From Micromonospora sediminimaris (GTDB lineage Bacteria; Actinomycetota; Actinomycetes; Mycobacteriales; Micromonosporaceae): a stretch of DNA of 64,000 nt. A program made the translations under genes and the position numbers. Location: NCBI GenBank assembly GCA_900112325.1, contig FOLJ01000009.1:62001-126000 (forward strand), in the 5' to 3' direction. The notes beneath the pieces are model-generated. The model had not been told where the DNA came from. It did not search any database and saw only the letters and a list, made by a program, of their open reading frames with translations. Positions 9,392 through 17,830 of this stretch are shown here, piece by piece. Positions within the stretch are counted from its first letter, which is position 1; each line of letters begins with the position of its first letter.

Positions 9392-9828
9392 CTAGCCTCC
9401 TCATCTCCATTACGCTGCGCAGTCGGGCCCGGCTTTGGGGTAACGCTGCGCAACGACGGGCAACGGTAGGTCGTATGCCGCGAGTCGGCAACGTAGCGGT
9501 TGCGAAGGGGTAACAGAACGCCACCCCCGGTCTTGTCGGTCTCCCGGTCGCGTGCTACGCGCATCGCTGCGCTACCGCCTTGAAGTGCGGAGATATGGAC
9601 CGATTGGGCGACGTTGGCGACCCGGTGGGATGCCTGGTCGTGGCCCGTCATGATCGCCGGATTGTGGCCCTTCGTGCCCGCACGTCCGGAACGGGGGTGT
9701 TCGGCTCCACAGATTGTCACGCTAAGTGACGAATCACACCTCACGCAAAGTAGTCCGGCCGGACGGCTGGCCGGTCGGGTCGTCGAGGTCGGGGGAGCCG
9801 GTGGCGGCGGGCGTGAGACGATCTGCTC
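9392..9828. promoter_or_regulatory. 437-bp divergent intergenic region between the peptide operon and folD
   Basis: No gene is seen here. It should hold the promoters of both flanking transcription units. ACGCTGCGCA occurs twice, 31 bp apart (within 9411-9452), close to the binding-protein start, and a related CGCTGCGC lies near 9565. The stretch GGGGTAAC also occurs twice (near 9437 and 9507). Repeats spaced three helical turns apart suggest an operator, but no known regulator site was recognised. The folD side has GACGAT 6 nt before the GTG, close to a leaderless arrangement. Confidence 0.35.
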
Positions 9829-10689
9829 GTGACGGCGACGCTTCTGGACGGCAAGGCGACCGCGGCCGAGATCAAGGACGAGCTGCGGGCGCGGGTGAAG
9901 GCGCTGGCGGAACGGGGCACCGTGCCGGGGCTCGGCACGGTGCTGGTCGGGTCCGATCCGGGCTCCCAGGCGTATGTCAACGGCAAGCACCGGGACTGCG
10001 CCGAGGTCGGCATCGCCTCGATCCGCCGGGAGTTGCCGGCCGACGCCACCCAGGAGCAGGTCGACCAGGTTCTCGCCGAGCTGAACGCCGATCCGGCCTG
10101 CCACGGCTACATCGTCCAACTGCCGTTGCCGGCACACCTGGACACGCAGCGGGTGCTGGAGCTGATCGACCCGGACAAGGACGCTGACGGCCTGCACCCG
10201 GTCAACCTTGGCCGGCTGGTGCTCGGTTACGACGCGCCGCTGCCCTGCACCCCGCGCGGCATCGTGGAGCTGCTCCGTCGGCACGACGTGCCGCTGCGCG
10301 GCGCCAACGTGGCGGTGGTGGGCCGGGGCAACACCGTCGGACGCCCGCTGGGGCTGCTGTTGACGCGGCGGAGCGAGAACGCCACCGTCACCCTCTGCCA
10401 CACCGGCACCCTGGACCTGGCCGCGCACACCCGGGCCGCCGACATCGTCATCGTGGCGGCGGGCGTACCCGGCCTGCTCACCGCGGACATGATCAACCCG
10501 GGTGCGGTCGTGGTCGACGTGGGCATCACCCGGGTGATCGGTTCCGACGGCAAGGGCCGCTACACTGGCGACGTGGACCCGGAGGTCGCCGAGGTGGCCG
10601 GCAAGCTGGTGCCGATGCCCGGCGGGGTCGGACCGATGACCCGGGCCATGTTGCTCACCAATGTCGTGGAGCGGGCCGAACGCTCATAA
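9829..10689 (+). CDS. folD: Bifunctional methylene-THF dehydrogenase / methenyl-THF cyclohydrolase FolD
   Basis: FolD interconverts 5,10-methylene-THF and 10-formyl-THF in the cytosol, using NADP; 10-formyl-THF feeds PurH and PurN. The 286 residues match the usual length. Visible motifs are YVNGK (residues 49-53, catalytic Lys53), the Q-L-P-L-P segment near residue 100, the DGLHPVNLG loop, the [11 protein letters not shown] nucleotide site and PGGVGPMT near the C-terminus. The start is GTG with no Shine-Dalgarno; a GACGAT box 6 nt upstream hints at a leaderless message. mdh follows after 80 nt but has its own ribosome site and a possible operator. Confidence 0.96.
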   Translation: MTATLLDGKATAAEIKDELRARVKALAERGTVPGLGTVLVGSDPGSQAYVNGKHRDCAEVGIASIRRELPADATQEQVDQVLAELNADPACHGYIVQLPLPAHLDTQRVLELIDPDKDADGLHPVNLGRLVLGYDAPLPCTPRGIVELLRRHDVPLRGANVAVVGRGNTVGRPLGLLLTRRSENATVTLCHTGTLDLAAHTRAADIVIVAAGVPGLLTADMINPGAVVVDVGITRVIGSDGKGRYTGDVDPEVAEVAGKLVPMPGGVGPMTRAMLLTNVVERAERS

Positions 10690-10723
10690 CCGTCCGCCCC
10701 TGGCCCGATCGGTGCCAGGATGG

Positions 10724-10755
10724 CTGATACGGTCCGGAAAACCGACTGGTATCAG
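10724..10755. promoter_or_regulatory. Inverted repeat CTGATAC-N18-GTATCAG upstream of mdh
   Basis: Seven-base arms at 10724-10730 and 10749-10755 are perfectly complementary. They lie 15-46 bp before the mdh ATG, in the place of a promoter or operator. The binding protein is unknown; a factor sensing carbon or redox state is only a guess. Confidence 0.35.
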
Positions 10756-10769
10756 GGAGTGGGACGACC

Positions 10770-11720
10770 ATGGGTAAGAAGGTCACTGTCGTCGGGGCCG
10801 GATTCTACGGCTCCACCACCGCGCAGCGCCTGGCCGAGTACGACGTCTTCGACACCGTCGTGATCACCGACATCATCGAGGGCAAGCCCGCGGGTATCGC
10901 CCTCGACCTCAACCAGTCGCGTGCTGTGGAGGGCTTCGAGACCACTGTCGTCGGGGTCACGACCGGCCCGAACGGTGAGGGCTACGAGGGCATCGAGGGC
11001 TCGGACGTGGTCGTCATCACCGCCGGCCTGCCGCGGAAGCCCGGGATGAGCCGGATGGACCTGCTGGAGACCAACGCAAAGATCGTCCGCCAGGTCGCCG
11101 AGAACGTGGCCAAGTACGCCCCGAACGCCGTCGTCATCGTGGTCTCCAACCCGCTCGACGAGATGACCGCGCTGGCCCAGATCGCCACCCAGTTCCCGCG
11201 CAACCGGGTGCTCGGTCAGGCCGGCATGCTGGACACCGCCCGGTTCACCAACTTCGTCGCCGAGGCGTTGCAGGTGCCGGTGAAGTCGGTGAAGACGCTG
11301 ACCCTGGGCTCGCACGGCGACACCATGGTTCCGGTGCCGTCGCAGAGCAGCGTGAACGGCAAGCCGCTGCGCGAGGTGATGCCGGCCGAGCAGATCGAGG
11401 ACCTGGTCGTACGTACCCGCAACGGTGGTGCCGAGGTGGTGGCCCTGCTCAAGACGGGGTCGGCGTACTACGCCCCGTCGGCGGCAGCGGCCCGGATGGC
11501 GAAGGCGGTCGCGGAGGACTCCGGCGAGGTCATGCCGGTATGTGCCTGGGTCGACGGCGAGTACGGCATCTCCGGTGTCTACCTGGGCGTCGAGGCCGAG
11601 ATCGGTGCTCAGGGCGTCAAGCGCGTGGTGGAGACCGACCTCGACGCCGACGAGCTGGCCGCCCTCAGGGAGGCCGCCGAGGCCGTCCGCGCCAAGCAGG
11701 CCGACGTCGCGTCCATGTGA
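10770..11720 (+). CDS. mdh: Malate dehydrogenase (LDH-like type)
   Basis: This enzyme oxidises malate to oxaloacetate with NAD in the TCA cycle. The 316-residue protein is of the lactate/malate dehydrogenase fold: nucleotide motif VVGAGFYGST at the N-terminus, the GLPRKPGMSR loop whose arginine after GLP favours malate over lactate, the conserved VVSNPLDEMT strand and the active-site histidine in LGSHGDTMV. The ATG follows AGGGAGTGGGACGACC. icd, another TCA gene, is next downstream but separated by a palindromic element and its own promoter region. The dicarboxylate-specific arginine makes lactate dehydrogenase unlikely. Confidence 0.94.
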   Translation: MGKKVTVVGAGFYGSTTAQRLAEYDVFDTVVITDIIEGKPAGIALDLNQSRAVEGFETTVVGVTTGPNGEGYEGIEGSDVVVITAGLPRKPGMSRMDLLETNAKIVRQVAENVAKYAPNAVVIVVSNPLDEMTALAQIATQFPRNRVLGQAGMLDTARFTNFVAEALQVPVKSVKTLTLGSHGDTMVPVPSQSSVNGKPLREVMPAEQIEDLVVRTRNGGAEVVALLKTGSAYYAPSAAAARMAKAVAEDSGEVMPVCAWVDGEYGISGVYLGVEAEIGAQGVKRVVETDLDADELAALREAAEAVRAKQADVASM

Positions 11721-11737
11721 CAGCGACGAACTGAGTC

Positions 11738-11791
11738 GATCAAGAGGTTTGCGTCTCGGGAAAGCTGATCCGAGACGCAAACCCCTTGATC
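11738..11791. repeat. Palindromic element, GATCAAGAGGTT type (copy 1), downstream of mdh
   Basis: The 22-bp arms 11738-11759 and 11770-11791 have one mismatch and a 10-nt loop. The left arm starts GATCAAGAGGTTTGCGTC and the right arm ends CTTGATC. It begins 17 bp after the mdh stop and could terminate mdh transcription. The left arm matches copy 3 at 35864 in 19 of 22 positions, and the three differing bases are compensated in the opposite arm. It is more AT-rich than its surroundings. See also the copy inside the ada-alkA gene. Confidence 0.8.
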
Positions 11792-11859
11792 AATCTGGCG
11801 GTTCGCCGGTGGAGGCACGGGCCGACCGGTGGGCGCGGCGTTCCTTGTCCGAGCCGATC

Positions 11860-11875
11860 CAGTACGCTCGTACTG
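11860..11875. promoter_or_regulatory. Perfect palindrome CAGTACG-CT-CGTACTG upstream of icd
   Basis: The 7-bp arms flank a 2-bp centre, 33 bp before the icd ATG and just before the GAGAGGAGC ribosome site. TACGCT inside it could be a -10 element. The symmetry and place suit a dimeric repressor operator, or a hairpin in the icd leader. No known regulator was matched. Confidence 0.4.
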
Positions 11876-11908
11876 CTTGAGCATGTCCCCTGAGAGGAGC
11901 GCCGGCCG

Positions 11909-13126
11909 ATGGCGAAGATCAAGGTAAACAACCCGGTCGTGGAGCTCGACGGCGACGAGATGACCCGGATCATCTGGAAGCAGATCCGGGAGCAGCTGAT
12001 CCTGCCCTACCTCGACGTCGACCTGCACTACTACGACCTCTCGATCCAGCACCGCGACGCCACCGACGACCAGGTGACCGTCGACGCCGCGAACGCAATC
12101 AAGGAGCACGGCGTCGGCGTCAAGTGCGCCACCATCACTCCGGACGAGGCGCGGGTCGAGGAGTTCGGCCTGAAGAAGATGTGGCGGTCGCCGAACGGCA
12201 CCATCCGTAACATCCTCGGCGGCGTCGTCTTCCGCGAGCCGATCATCATGTCCAACGTGCCGCGGCTCGTCCCCGGCTGGACCAAGCCGATCATCATCGG
12301 CCGGCATGCCCACGGCGACCAGTACAAGGCCACCGACTTCGTGGTCCCGGGCCCGGGCACGGTGACCATCACCTACACGCCCGCCGACGGCTCGCAGCCG
12401 GTCGAGATGGAGGTCGCCAACTTCCCCGGCGGCGGCATCGCGATGGGCATGTACAACTACGACGAGTCGATCCGGGACTTCGCCCGGGCCTCGTTCCGCT
12501 ACGGCCTGGACCGCAACTACCCGGTCTACATGTCCACCAAGAACACCATCCTCAAGGCGTACGACGGCCGGTTCAAGGACATCTTCGCCGAGGTGTTCGA
12601 GAACGAGTTCAAGGCCGAGTTCGACGCCGCCGGCCTCACCTACGAGCACCGGCTCATCGACGACATGGTCGCCGCCGCGCTCAAGTGGGAGGGCGGCTAC
12701 GTCTGGGCCTGCAAGAACTACGACGGTGACGTGCAGTCCGACACCGTCGCGCAGGGCTTCGGCTCGCTCGGCCTGATGACCTCGGTCCTGCTCTCGCCCG
12801 ACGGTCGCACCGTCGAGGCCGAGGCCGCGCACGGCACCGTCACCCGGCACTACCGGCAGTGGCAGAAGGGCGAGAAGACCTCGACCAACCCGATCGCCTC
12901 GATCTACGCCTGGACCCGTGGCCTGGCCCACCGGGGCAAGCTGGACGGCACCCCGGCGGTCAGCGAGTTCGCCAACACGCTGGAGCAGGTCATCGTCGAC
13001 ACCGTCGAGGGCGGCCAGATGACCAAGGACCTCGCGCTGCTGATCTCGCGGGACGCCCCGTGGCAGACCACCGACGAGTTCATGAACACGCTCGACGAGA
13101 ACCTGGCGCGCCGCCTGGCCGCCTGA
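11909..13126 (+). CDS. icd: NADP-dependent isocitrate dehydrogenase, dimeric eukaryote-like type
   Basis: This enzyme converts isocitrate to 2-oxoglutarate and CO2 with NADP in the TCA cycle. The 405 residues match the homodimeric type II family (also found in mycobacterial Icd1 and in eukaryotic cytosol) rather than the E. coli type. Signatures include [14 protein letters not shown] at the start, the substrate loop [12 protein letters not shown], the [24 protein letters not shown] segment with its catalytic aspartates, and the coenzyme loop [12 protein letters not shown]. The ATG has GAGAGGAGC upstream. A perfect 16-bp stem-loop follows the stop. Confidence 0.97.
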   Translation: MAKIKVNNPVVELDGDEMTRIIWKQIREQLILPYLDVDLHYYDLSIQHRDATDDQVTVDAANAIKEHGVGVKCATITPDEARVEEFGLKKMWRSPNGTIRNILGGVVFREPIIMSNVPRLVPGWTKPIIIGRHAHGDQYKATDFVVPGPGTVTITYTPADGSQPVEMEVANFPGGGIAMGMYNYDESIRDFARASFRYGLDRNYPVYMSTKNTILKAYDGRFKDIFAEVFENEFKAEFDAAGLTYEHRLIDDMVAAALKWEGGYVWACKNYDGDVQSDTVAQGFGSLGLMTSVLLSPDGRTVEAEAAHGTVTRHYRQWQKGEKTSTNPIASIYAWTRGLAHRGKLDGTPAVSEFANTLEQVIVDTVEGGQMTKDLALLISRDAPWQTTDEFMNTLDENLARRLAA

Positions 13127-13141
13127 GTCTCACCCGCAGTT

Positions 13142-13179
13142 CACCGAGCCCGCCGGCCCGAGCGCCGGCGGGCTCGGTG
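13142..13179 (+). terminator. Strong intrinsic-type terminator after icd
   Basis: Perfect 16-bp arms 13142-13157 (CACCGAGCCCGCCGGC) and 13164-13179 enclose a 6-nt loop, 15 nt after the icd stop. There is no long T-tract, as is usual in high-GC actinobacteria. Confidence 0.85.
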
Positions 13180-13463
13180 TATCCGGTACCCGCAGCGGCG
13201 GCGTGTCGCGACCGGACGCGCCCATCGGCGTCACTTCGTCCGGCGCGCCTCGTTGACCTGGATGGACGAGATGCCAGTCCCGTCCTGGAAGGTTGACCGT
13301 CGCCACCGCGCGACTCGCGTGCCCAGCAGCCAGCCTTCCCGGCTGTCGAGTACAGCCAGCCGTCCCTTCCCCGCGGGGGGCCCTGTCCCGGGCCCCCCGC
13401 GCCCTGCTGTCCGCAGGGCCGTAGCTCCGGCCCTGCCCGGCGGCGACCGACGTGGACCGTCCG
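13180..13463. other. Intergenic region between icd and galT; second stem-loop, no gene seen
   Basis: Between the 3' ends of icd and galT I see no credible coding sequence. It contains a perfect 12-bp stem at 13372-13383/13390-13401 (CGCGGGGGGCCC and its complement) and a smaller CAGGGCC/GGCCCTG stem at 13414-13435. Both suit termination of the leftward galT transcript. The rest (13181-13371) shows no recognisable RNA or repeat. Confidence 0.5.
13372..13401 (-). terminator. 12-bp GC-only stem-loop downstream of galT
   Basis: Arms 13372-13383 and 13390-13401 pair perfectly around a 6-nt loop. It lies about 60 nt beyond the galT stop on the minus strand, and a second small stem (13414-13435) is closer still. 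Probably the terminator of the deoR-galT operon. Confidence 0.6.
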
Positions 13464-14540
13464 CTAGACCGCGCGCAGCAGCTCGGCGGCCCGCTCGGGG
13501 GCGATGTCGTTGATGAAGACCCCCATCGCCGACTCCGAGCCGGCGAGGTACTTCAGCTTGTCCGCCGCCCGCCGGACGCTGAACAGTTGCAGGTGCAGAT
13601 GCCCCAGCTCACGCTCGACGCGGACCGGTGCCTGGTGCCACGCGGCGATGTAGGGCATGGGTGTGTCGAACAGCCCGTCGAAGCGGCGCAGCAGGTCCAG
13701 GTAGAGCGGCCCGAAGGCGTCGCGTTCCGCCTCGGTCAGCGCCGGCAGGTCGGGCACCGCCCGGTGCGGCGCGACGTGCACCTCGAACGGCCACCGGGCG
13801 GCTGCCGGGACGTACGCCGTCCAGTGCGGGTTCGTCGCCACCACCCGCTCGCCGGCGGCGCGCTCGGCGGCCAGCACGTCGGCGTAAAGGTTGCCGCCGC
13901 CGGTGCGCTCGGCGTGCCGGCGGGCCGCGCCCAGCAGCGACCGGGTCCGTGGGGTGACGAACGGGTACGCGTAGATCTGCCCGTGCGGGTGGTGCAGCGT
14001 CACCCCGATCTCCACCCCCCGATTCTCGAAGCAGAAGACCTGTTCGACGCCGGGCAGCCCGCCGAGCACGGTGGTCCGGTCGGCCAGCGCGTCCAGCACC
14101 GTACGCACCCGGCTCGGCGGTAGCGCGGCGAAGGAGGCGTCGTGGTCGTCGGTGAAGCAGACCACCTCACAGCGCCCCTGCCCCGGGCGGACCGGAGTGA
14201 ACGGGGTGATCGCGGCCGGTTCGGCCACCACCCGCCCGCTCAGCGCCGGAAACCGGTTCTCGAAGACCGCGACCGCGTACTCCGGGGCCGGGATCTCGCT
14301 GAGCCGGTCCGGCGTCGAGGGGCAGAGCGGGCACTGGTCGGCCGGGGGAAGGAAGGTCCGGGTCTGCCGGTGCACCGCCAGCGCCACCCACTCGTCGGTG
14401 AGCGGGTCGTAGCGCAGTTGGGAGGCGGGTGGGAGAGGCGGCAACGGGCGCCGGTCCGGCTGGTCCCGGACGGCGTCGTCGCGCTCGTCGAAGTAGATCA
14501 GTTCGCGGCCGTCGGCCAGGCTGATCGCCGTACGTTTCAT
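13464..14540 (-). CDS. galT: Galactose-1-phosphate uridylyltransferase
   Basis: GalT exchanges UDP between glucose-1-P and galactose-1-P in the Leloir pathway. The 358-residue protein shows the zinc cysteine pair CPLC (70-73), FENRFP, and the nucleophile motif HPHGQ (184-188, nucleotidylated His186), followed by the second-half HIT-like domain with HLHLQ. An upstream in-frame extension to 14693 is low-complexity Arg/Gly/His and overlaps the regulator gene, so the ATG at 14540 is chosen. It overlaps the regulator's TGA in an ATGA, so the two are translationally coupled and probably co-regulated by that regulator. galK and galE are not in the window. Confidence 0.94.
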   Translation of the reverse strand: MKRTAISLADGRELIYFDERDDAVRDQPDRRPLPPLPPASQLRYDPLTDEWVALAVHRQTRTFLPPADQCPLCPSTPDRLSEIPAPEYAVAVFENRFPALSGRVVAEPAAITPFTPVRPGQGRCEVVCFTDDHDASFAALPPSRVRTVLDALADRTTVLGGLPGVEQVFCFENRGVEIGVTLHHPHGQIYAYPFVTPRTRSLLGAARRHAERTGGGNLYADVLAAERAAGERVVATNPHWTAYVPAAARWPFEVHVAPHRAVPDLPALTEAERDAFGPLYLDLLRRFDGLFDTPMPYIAAWHQAPVRVERELGHLHLQLFSVRRAADKLKYLAGSESAMGVFINDIAPERAAELLRAV

Positions 14541-15325
14541 CGCAATGTCCCGCCTTCGGTGACCGGCACGACGATCAGCTCGCCGACCCGGTCGGTGAGC
14601 AGTCGTCGGGCCTCCGGTGCCAACCGGTCGTCGGTGACCAGCACGTCGGCCGTGTCCAGGTCGGCGATGGCGGAGATGCCGACCGTGCCCCACTTGGTGT
14701 GGTCGGCGAGCACCACCAACCGGTCCGCCGCCGCGACCAGGGCCCGGTTCGTCTCGGCCTCGGTCAGATTCGGGGTGGTGAAGCCGGTCCGCTCGGTCAT
14801 CCCGTGCACGCCGAGGAAAAGCAGATCCAGGTGCAGGGTCCGGACGGCGCCGACGGCCAGCGGCCCGACCAGGGCGTCGGAGGGGGTGCGAACCCCGCCG
14901 GTCAGCACCACCGTCTGGTCGGTGCGGCCCCGCCGGTGCAGGATGTCGGCCACCGGCAGCGAGTTGGTCACCACGGTCAGGGCCGGCACGGCGATCAGCT
15001 GCCGGGCCAGTTCGGCGGTGGTGGTGCCGGCGGAGAGCGCGATCGCCGCTCCGGGCCGGACCAGCTTCGTGGCCCGCGCCGCGATGGCCGTCTTCTCGGC
15101 CTGCCGGCGTACCGACTTGGCCCGGAAACCCGGCTCGTCCGTGGCGCCGGTGGCGGTGGCACCGCCGTGCACCTTGGCGAGCAGGCCACGTTCGTGCAGC
15201 AGGTCCAGGTCACGGCGGATGGTCATGTCGGAGACGCCGAACTCGGCGGCCAACTCGCCGACGCGTACGCCGCCGGTCACGCGGACCCGGTCGAGGATCG
15301 CCGCATGGCGCTGCCGCGCGAGCAT
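14537..15325 (-). CDS. DeoR-family transcriptional regulator of sugar metabolism
   Basis: A 262-residue repressor of the DeoR/GlpR family. An N-terminal winged helix-turn-helix (residues 5-58, containing RVGELAAEFGVSDMTIRRDLDLL) precedes the DeoRC sensor domain, which binds a sugar phosphate; the ALSAGTTTAEL loop is the expected phosphate site. It lies directly upstream of and overlaps galT (ATGA), so a galactose-related effector is the simplest inference. The ATG follows GGGAGGGG. The AT-rich 15326-15419 region upstream is probably its own operator, giving autoregulation. Confidence 0.93.
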   Translation of the reverse strand: MLARQRHAAILDRVRVTGGVRVGELAAEFGVSDMTIRRDLDLLHERGLLAKVHGGATATGATDEPGFRAKSVRRQAEKTAIAARATKLVRPGAAIALSAGTTTAELARQLIAVPALTVVTNSLPVADILHRRGRTDQTVVLTGGVRTPSDALVGPLAVGAVRTLHLDLLFLGVHGMTERTGFTTPNLTEAETNRALVAAADRLVVLADHTKWGTVGISAIADLDTADVLVTDDRLAPEARRLLTDRVGELIVVPVTEGGTLR

Positions 15326-15419
15326 CGACCCCTCCCGGCCTCACGTGAGCGAACAGATCCGGACAGAAACAAACATTAGCGCTCGGAGTCGACCACCGGA
15401 AGGGAGGATGCTTCCGGGG
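15326..15419 (-). promoter_or_regulatory. AT-rich promoter/operator candidate of the deoR-galT operon
   Basis: Read on the minus strand, the segment has TAATGTTTGTTTCTGTC followed by ATCTGTTCG, an island of low GC in a roughly 72% GC setting. The repeated TGTTT/CTGTT words resemble the short direct repeats bound by DeoR-type repressors, and TAATGT could be a -10 box. The match is by eye only. Confidence 0.4.
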
Positions 15420-16949
15420 TCAGATCGCGGGCAGGCGCGGCTCCACCCAACCGGTCTCGGTCAGGTGGTGCAGGACCCGTCGTACCGCCTCGTCGACGGA
15501 GAGATCGGTGGTGTCGAGCACCAGATCCGCGTCGGTCGGCTCCTCGTACGGGTCGTCGATGCCGGTCATCCCGGTGAGCAGTCCCGCCCGGGCGCGGGCA
15601 TACAGGCCCTTGCGGTCGCGCTTCTCGCAGACCTCCAACGGAGTGGCCACGTGCACCAGCACGAACCCGGCGCCGGCGGCCATCGCCATCTCCCGGGCGG
15701 TCGCCCGGGCCTGGGCGTACGGGGCGATCGGGCAGCAGATGCCGATGCCGTGGTGCCGGGCGATCTCGGCGGCGACCCACCCGATCCGACGCACGTTGGT
15801 GTCCCGGTCGGCCTTGCTGAAGCCCAGCCCCGCGGTCAACTCGCGACGAACCACGTCACCGTCGAGCAGCGTGACCGTCCGCTCGCCCTCCTCCCGCAGC
15901 GCGTCGGCGAGCCCCCGGGCGACTGTCGACTTGCCGGAACCCGAGAGCCCGGTCAGGAACACCACCAGGCCGCGGTGCCGCCGGGGCGGTCGGGCCCGGC
16001 TCAGCTCCTTCGCCACCGCCGGGGGAGTGTGCCACTCGGGCAGCGGGAACCCACGGTCCAGCAGGTCTTCGATCTCCGCCTGGCTCAACGCCAGCCGTCG
16101 GTTGCGGGGCGGGATGTCGTCGCGCCAGCGCCACTGGCCGTCCCGGTTGTCGTAGGCCAACTCGCGGGGCACCAGCACGCGCAGCCCGGCCCCGGAAAGC
16201 ATCTCGCCGGTGGAGAGCAGGTGGGTGACGCCGTACGCGGCGGAGACCCGGGCCAGTAGCAGGGCGTCACTGATCTCGTCGCGTCGCCGGGAGAACGGCA
16301 CGGCTACCAGGGTCGCCGGCGGCATCCGGTCCCGGGCGGCGAACACGCTGCGGACCAGCGCCTCCGGCGGTAGCCCACCGGTGCCGTCCTCGCCCACCGG
16401 AATCATGATCAGCAGGTGGGCGCTCAGGGTGCGTACGGCATGTGCGATCTGCGCCAGTTGCGGCCGGTGCAGCGGCCGGTCGGCGACCACCCCGAGCACC
16501 CGGCCGGGCGGCAGCAACGCGCGGATCTCCTCGGGCGTACGCCGCAGCCGCTGGAACGGACCGTGCGCGCCGTCGCCCAGCCGGCGCACGGTGCCGCCGA
16601 CCCCGGCCACGCCGTCGCGGATCGTCCAGGCGTCGGCCACCTCCAGGGCCGCCATCGGTGCGCCCTCGCTGTCGGTGAGCACCAGCGTCCGGCGGCCCGG
16701 GTCGGCGAGGTCGAGCTGCTGCACCACCGTCGCGGGCACCTGGAGCGGGACGGCGACCGGCCACGGGGCGTCGTCGACGAGCCGGCCCCGGCGGCTGACC
16801 GAGACGAGGTCGGCCCGGGTCATGAACCCGACCAGCGGCGCGTACGCACCGATCAGCAGCAGCTCGAGATCCGCGAGTTCACCGGGACGCGGCGTGTACG
16901 TCGGTGCTTCCCGCAGCACCTCGTCGGGCAGCACCCACCCGTTGCTCAT
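15420..16949 (-). CDS. Adenylylsulfate kinase fused to a degenerate ATP-sulfurylase-like N-terminal half
   Basis: The C-terminal half (residues 325-509) is an APS kinase, making PAPS from APS: P-loop GLSGSGKST at 334-342, DGDVVRRELTAGLGFS, the NVRRIGWVA helix and the KGLYARARAG lid. The N-terminal half (1-320) has PUA-like and ATP-sulfurylase folds, but the catalytic QxRNPxHxxH motif reads VADRPLHRPQ (155-164), keeping only the first histidine, and the GRDHAG motif is not seen (PVGEDGTGG instead). It is probably inactive as a sulfurylase. An upstream extension to 17285 runs through the DM13 gene and is low complexity, so the ATG at 16949 with TTGGGGGT upstream is chosen. What the N-terminal half does is unknown; a regulatory or APS-binding role is a guess. 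Confidence 0.88.
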   Translation of the reverse strand: MSNGWVLPDEVLREAPTYTPRPGELADLELLLIGAYAPLVGFMTRADLVSVSRRGRLVDDAPWPVAVPLQVPATVVQQLDLADPGRRTLVLTDSEGAPMAALEVADAWTIRDGVAGVGGTVRRLGDGAHGPFQRLRRTPEEIRALLPPGRVLGVVADRPLHRPQLAQIAHAVRTLSAHLLIMIPVGEDGTGGLPPEALVRSVFAARDRMPPATLVAVPFSRRRDEISDALLLARVSAAYGVTHLLSTGEMLSGAGLRVLVPRELAYDNRDGQWRWRDDIPPRNRRLALSQAEIEDLLDRGFPLPEWHTPPAVAKELSRARPPRRHRGLVVFLTGLSGSGKSTVARGLADALREEGERTVTLLDGDVVRRELTAGLGFSKADRDTNVRRIGWVAAEIARHHGIGICCPIAPYAQARATAREMAMAAGAGFVLVHVATPLEVCEKRDRKGLYARARAGLLTGMTGIDDPYEEPTDADLVLDTTDLSVDEAVRRVLHHLTETGWVEPRLPAI

Positions 16950-17077
16950 CAGACCCCCAACTCCGGCGACCGGCACACAGTTTCGCAGCCGGTCGCCGAT
17001 CGGTCGAGAGCGCCACCATGCCCGCCGTGCCACTGCTGTCGACGGGCCGCTTCGCGATGTCGTACGCGTTCGGCCGC

Positions 17078-17653
17078 TCAGCCCAGCGTGGCCGCCCCGA
17101 ACGAGACCGCGAACCGCTTGCACCAGATGGAAACGCTTGTCAGGTCCGACAGGTCGACATCGTTCGGAATGGCGTAACCCTGGTCGCCGCGATTGCCCTT
17201 GAGCCGCCCCAACTCGACCCAGTGGCCGTCGTCGAACACGTGCCACCCGTCCCGGCCCTCGATCACCGGCTGGTCGGTCAGCCACACCCGCAGGTCCGGG
17301 CCATTGGAGGTGTCCAGACCTACCAACTCCAGCCGGTGCTGCCCGTCGGCGGTGCGTACGATCCGGGCGCTTCCGGAGGTGTCGTGCTCGTGGCTGATAA
17401 AGTCACCGGAGCTGACCAGGGTCGCCGCCGCGGCGTCGGGGGAGGCGGGCGGGGCGGAACTGGTCGGCGTGGCCGAACCGGTTGGTGCGGCGGAGGTCGC
17501 CGGGGTGGCGACCGTGGACAGCCGCTCGGCCACCTCGGCGTCGGTCAGCAGCTTCCACGGCTGGAACCAGTACAGGCCGAAGGCCGAACCGGCGGCCAGC
17601 ACGGTGATCGCGATCCACGTGAGCGGAGTACGGAACAGGCGGCGAATGAGCAT
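17078..17653 (-). CDS. Membrane-anchored DM13-domain protein
   Basis: The 191-residue protein has one N-terminal transmembrane helix (about residues 9-28), an Ala/Ser/Thr/Pro-rich linker (about 48-75) and a DM13 domain to the end. DM13 hallmarks are the GDFISHEHDTSGSARI strand, DLRVWLTD, and the VSIWCKRFAVSFGAA terminus with its single cysteine. DM13 domains are thought to take part in extracytoplasmic redox or electron transfer; substrate and partner are unknown here. It is orientated away from the ABC export operon, with a 177-bp divergent region between them. The ATG at 17653 lacks a strong ribosome site. Confidence 0.85.
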   Translation of the reverse strand: MLIRRLFRTPLTWIAITVLAAGSAFGLYWFQPWKLLTDAEVAERLSTVATPATSAAPTGSATPTSSAPPASPDAAAATLVSSGDFISHEHDTSGSARIVRTADGQHRLELVGLDTSNGPDLRVWLTDQPVIEGRDGWHVFDDGHWVELGRLKGNRGDQGYAIPNDVDLSDLTSVSIWCKRFAVSFGAATLG

Positions 17654-17818
17654 GTCCCAGTCTGTCGCGGCTGGTCGCGTGCTGTCAGCCGCGCAAATCT
17701 TACGAACTGCGAACCGACTGCCCTCCGGTCGCGGCCGATCTCCCTAGGGGGAGGTGGCGTGCCGGTATCAGGGGAAACGGGGGTTGCTTCCGGAGCGCGG
17801 TGCATTGTCCGACCGCTC

Positions 17819-17830
17819 TAGGCTGACGAC
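17819..17830 (+). promoter_or_regulatory. Leaderless-type promoter of the ABC-2 export operon
   Basis: TAGGCT (17819-17824) ends 6 nt before the GTG at 17831. There is no Shine-Dalgarno. A -10 box at this distance places transcription start at or next to the start codon, the usual leaderless layout in actinobacteria. Confidence 0.55.

Noticed and set aside
9600..9828. Possible ZTP riboswitch before folD
   Set aside because: The conserved pfl-motif cores are not present, and the message looks leaderless.
14541..14693. 51-residue extension of GalT
   Set aside because: Composition is Arg/His/Gly repeats from the shadow frame of the regulator gene; the ATGA coupling at 14540 is far better.
16950..17285. 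112-residue N-terminal extension of the APS kinase fusion
   Set aside because: Low-complexity Arg/Gly/Pro sequence overlapping the DM13 gene; ATG 16949 fits the family start.
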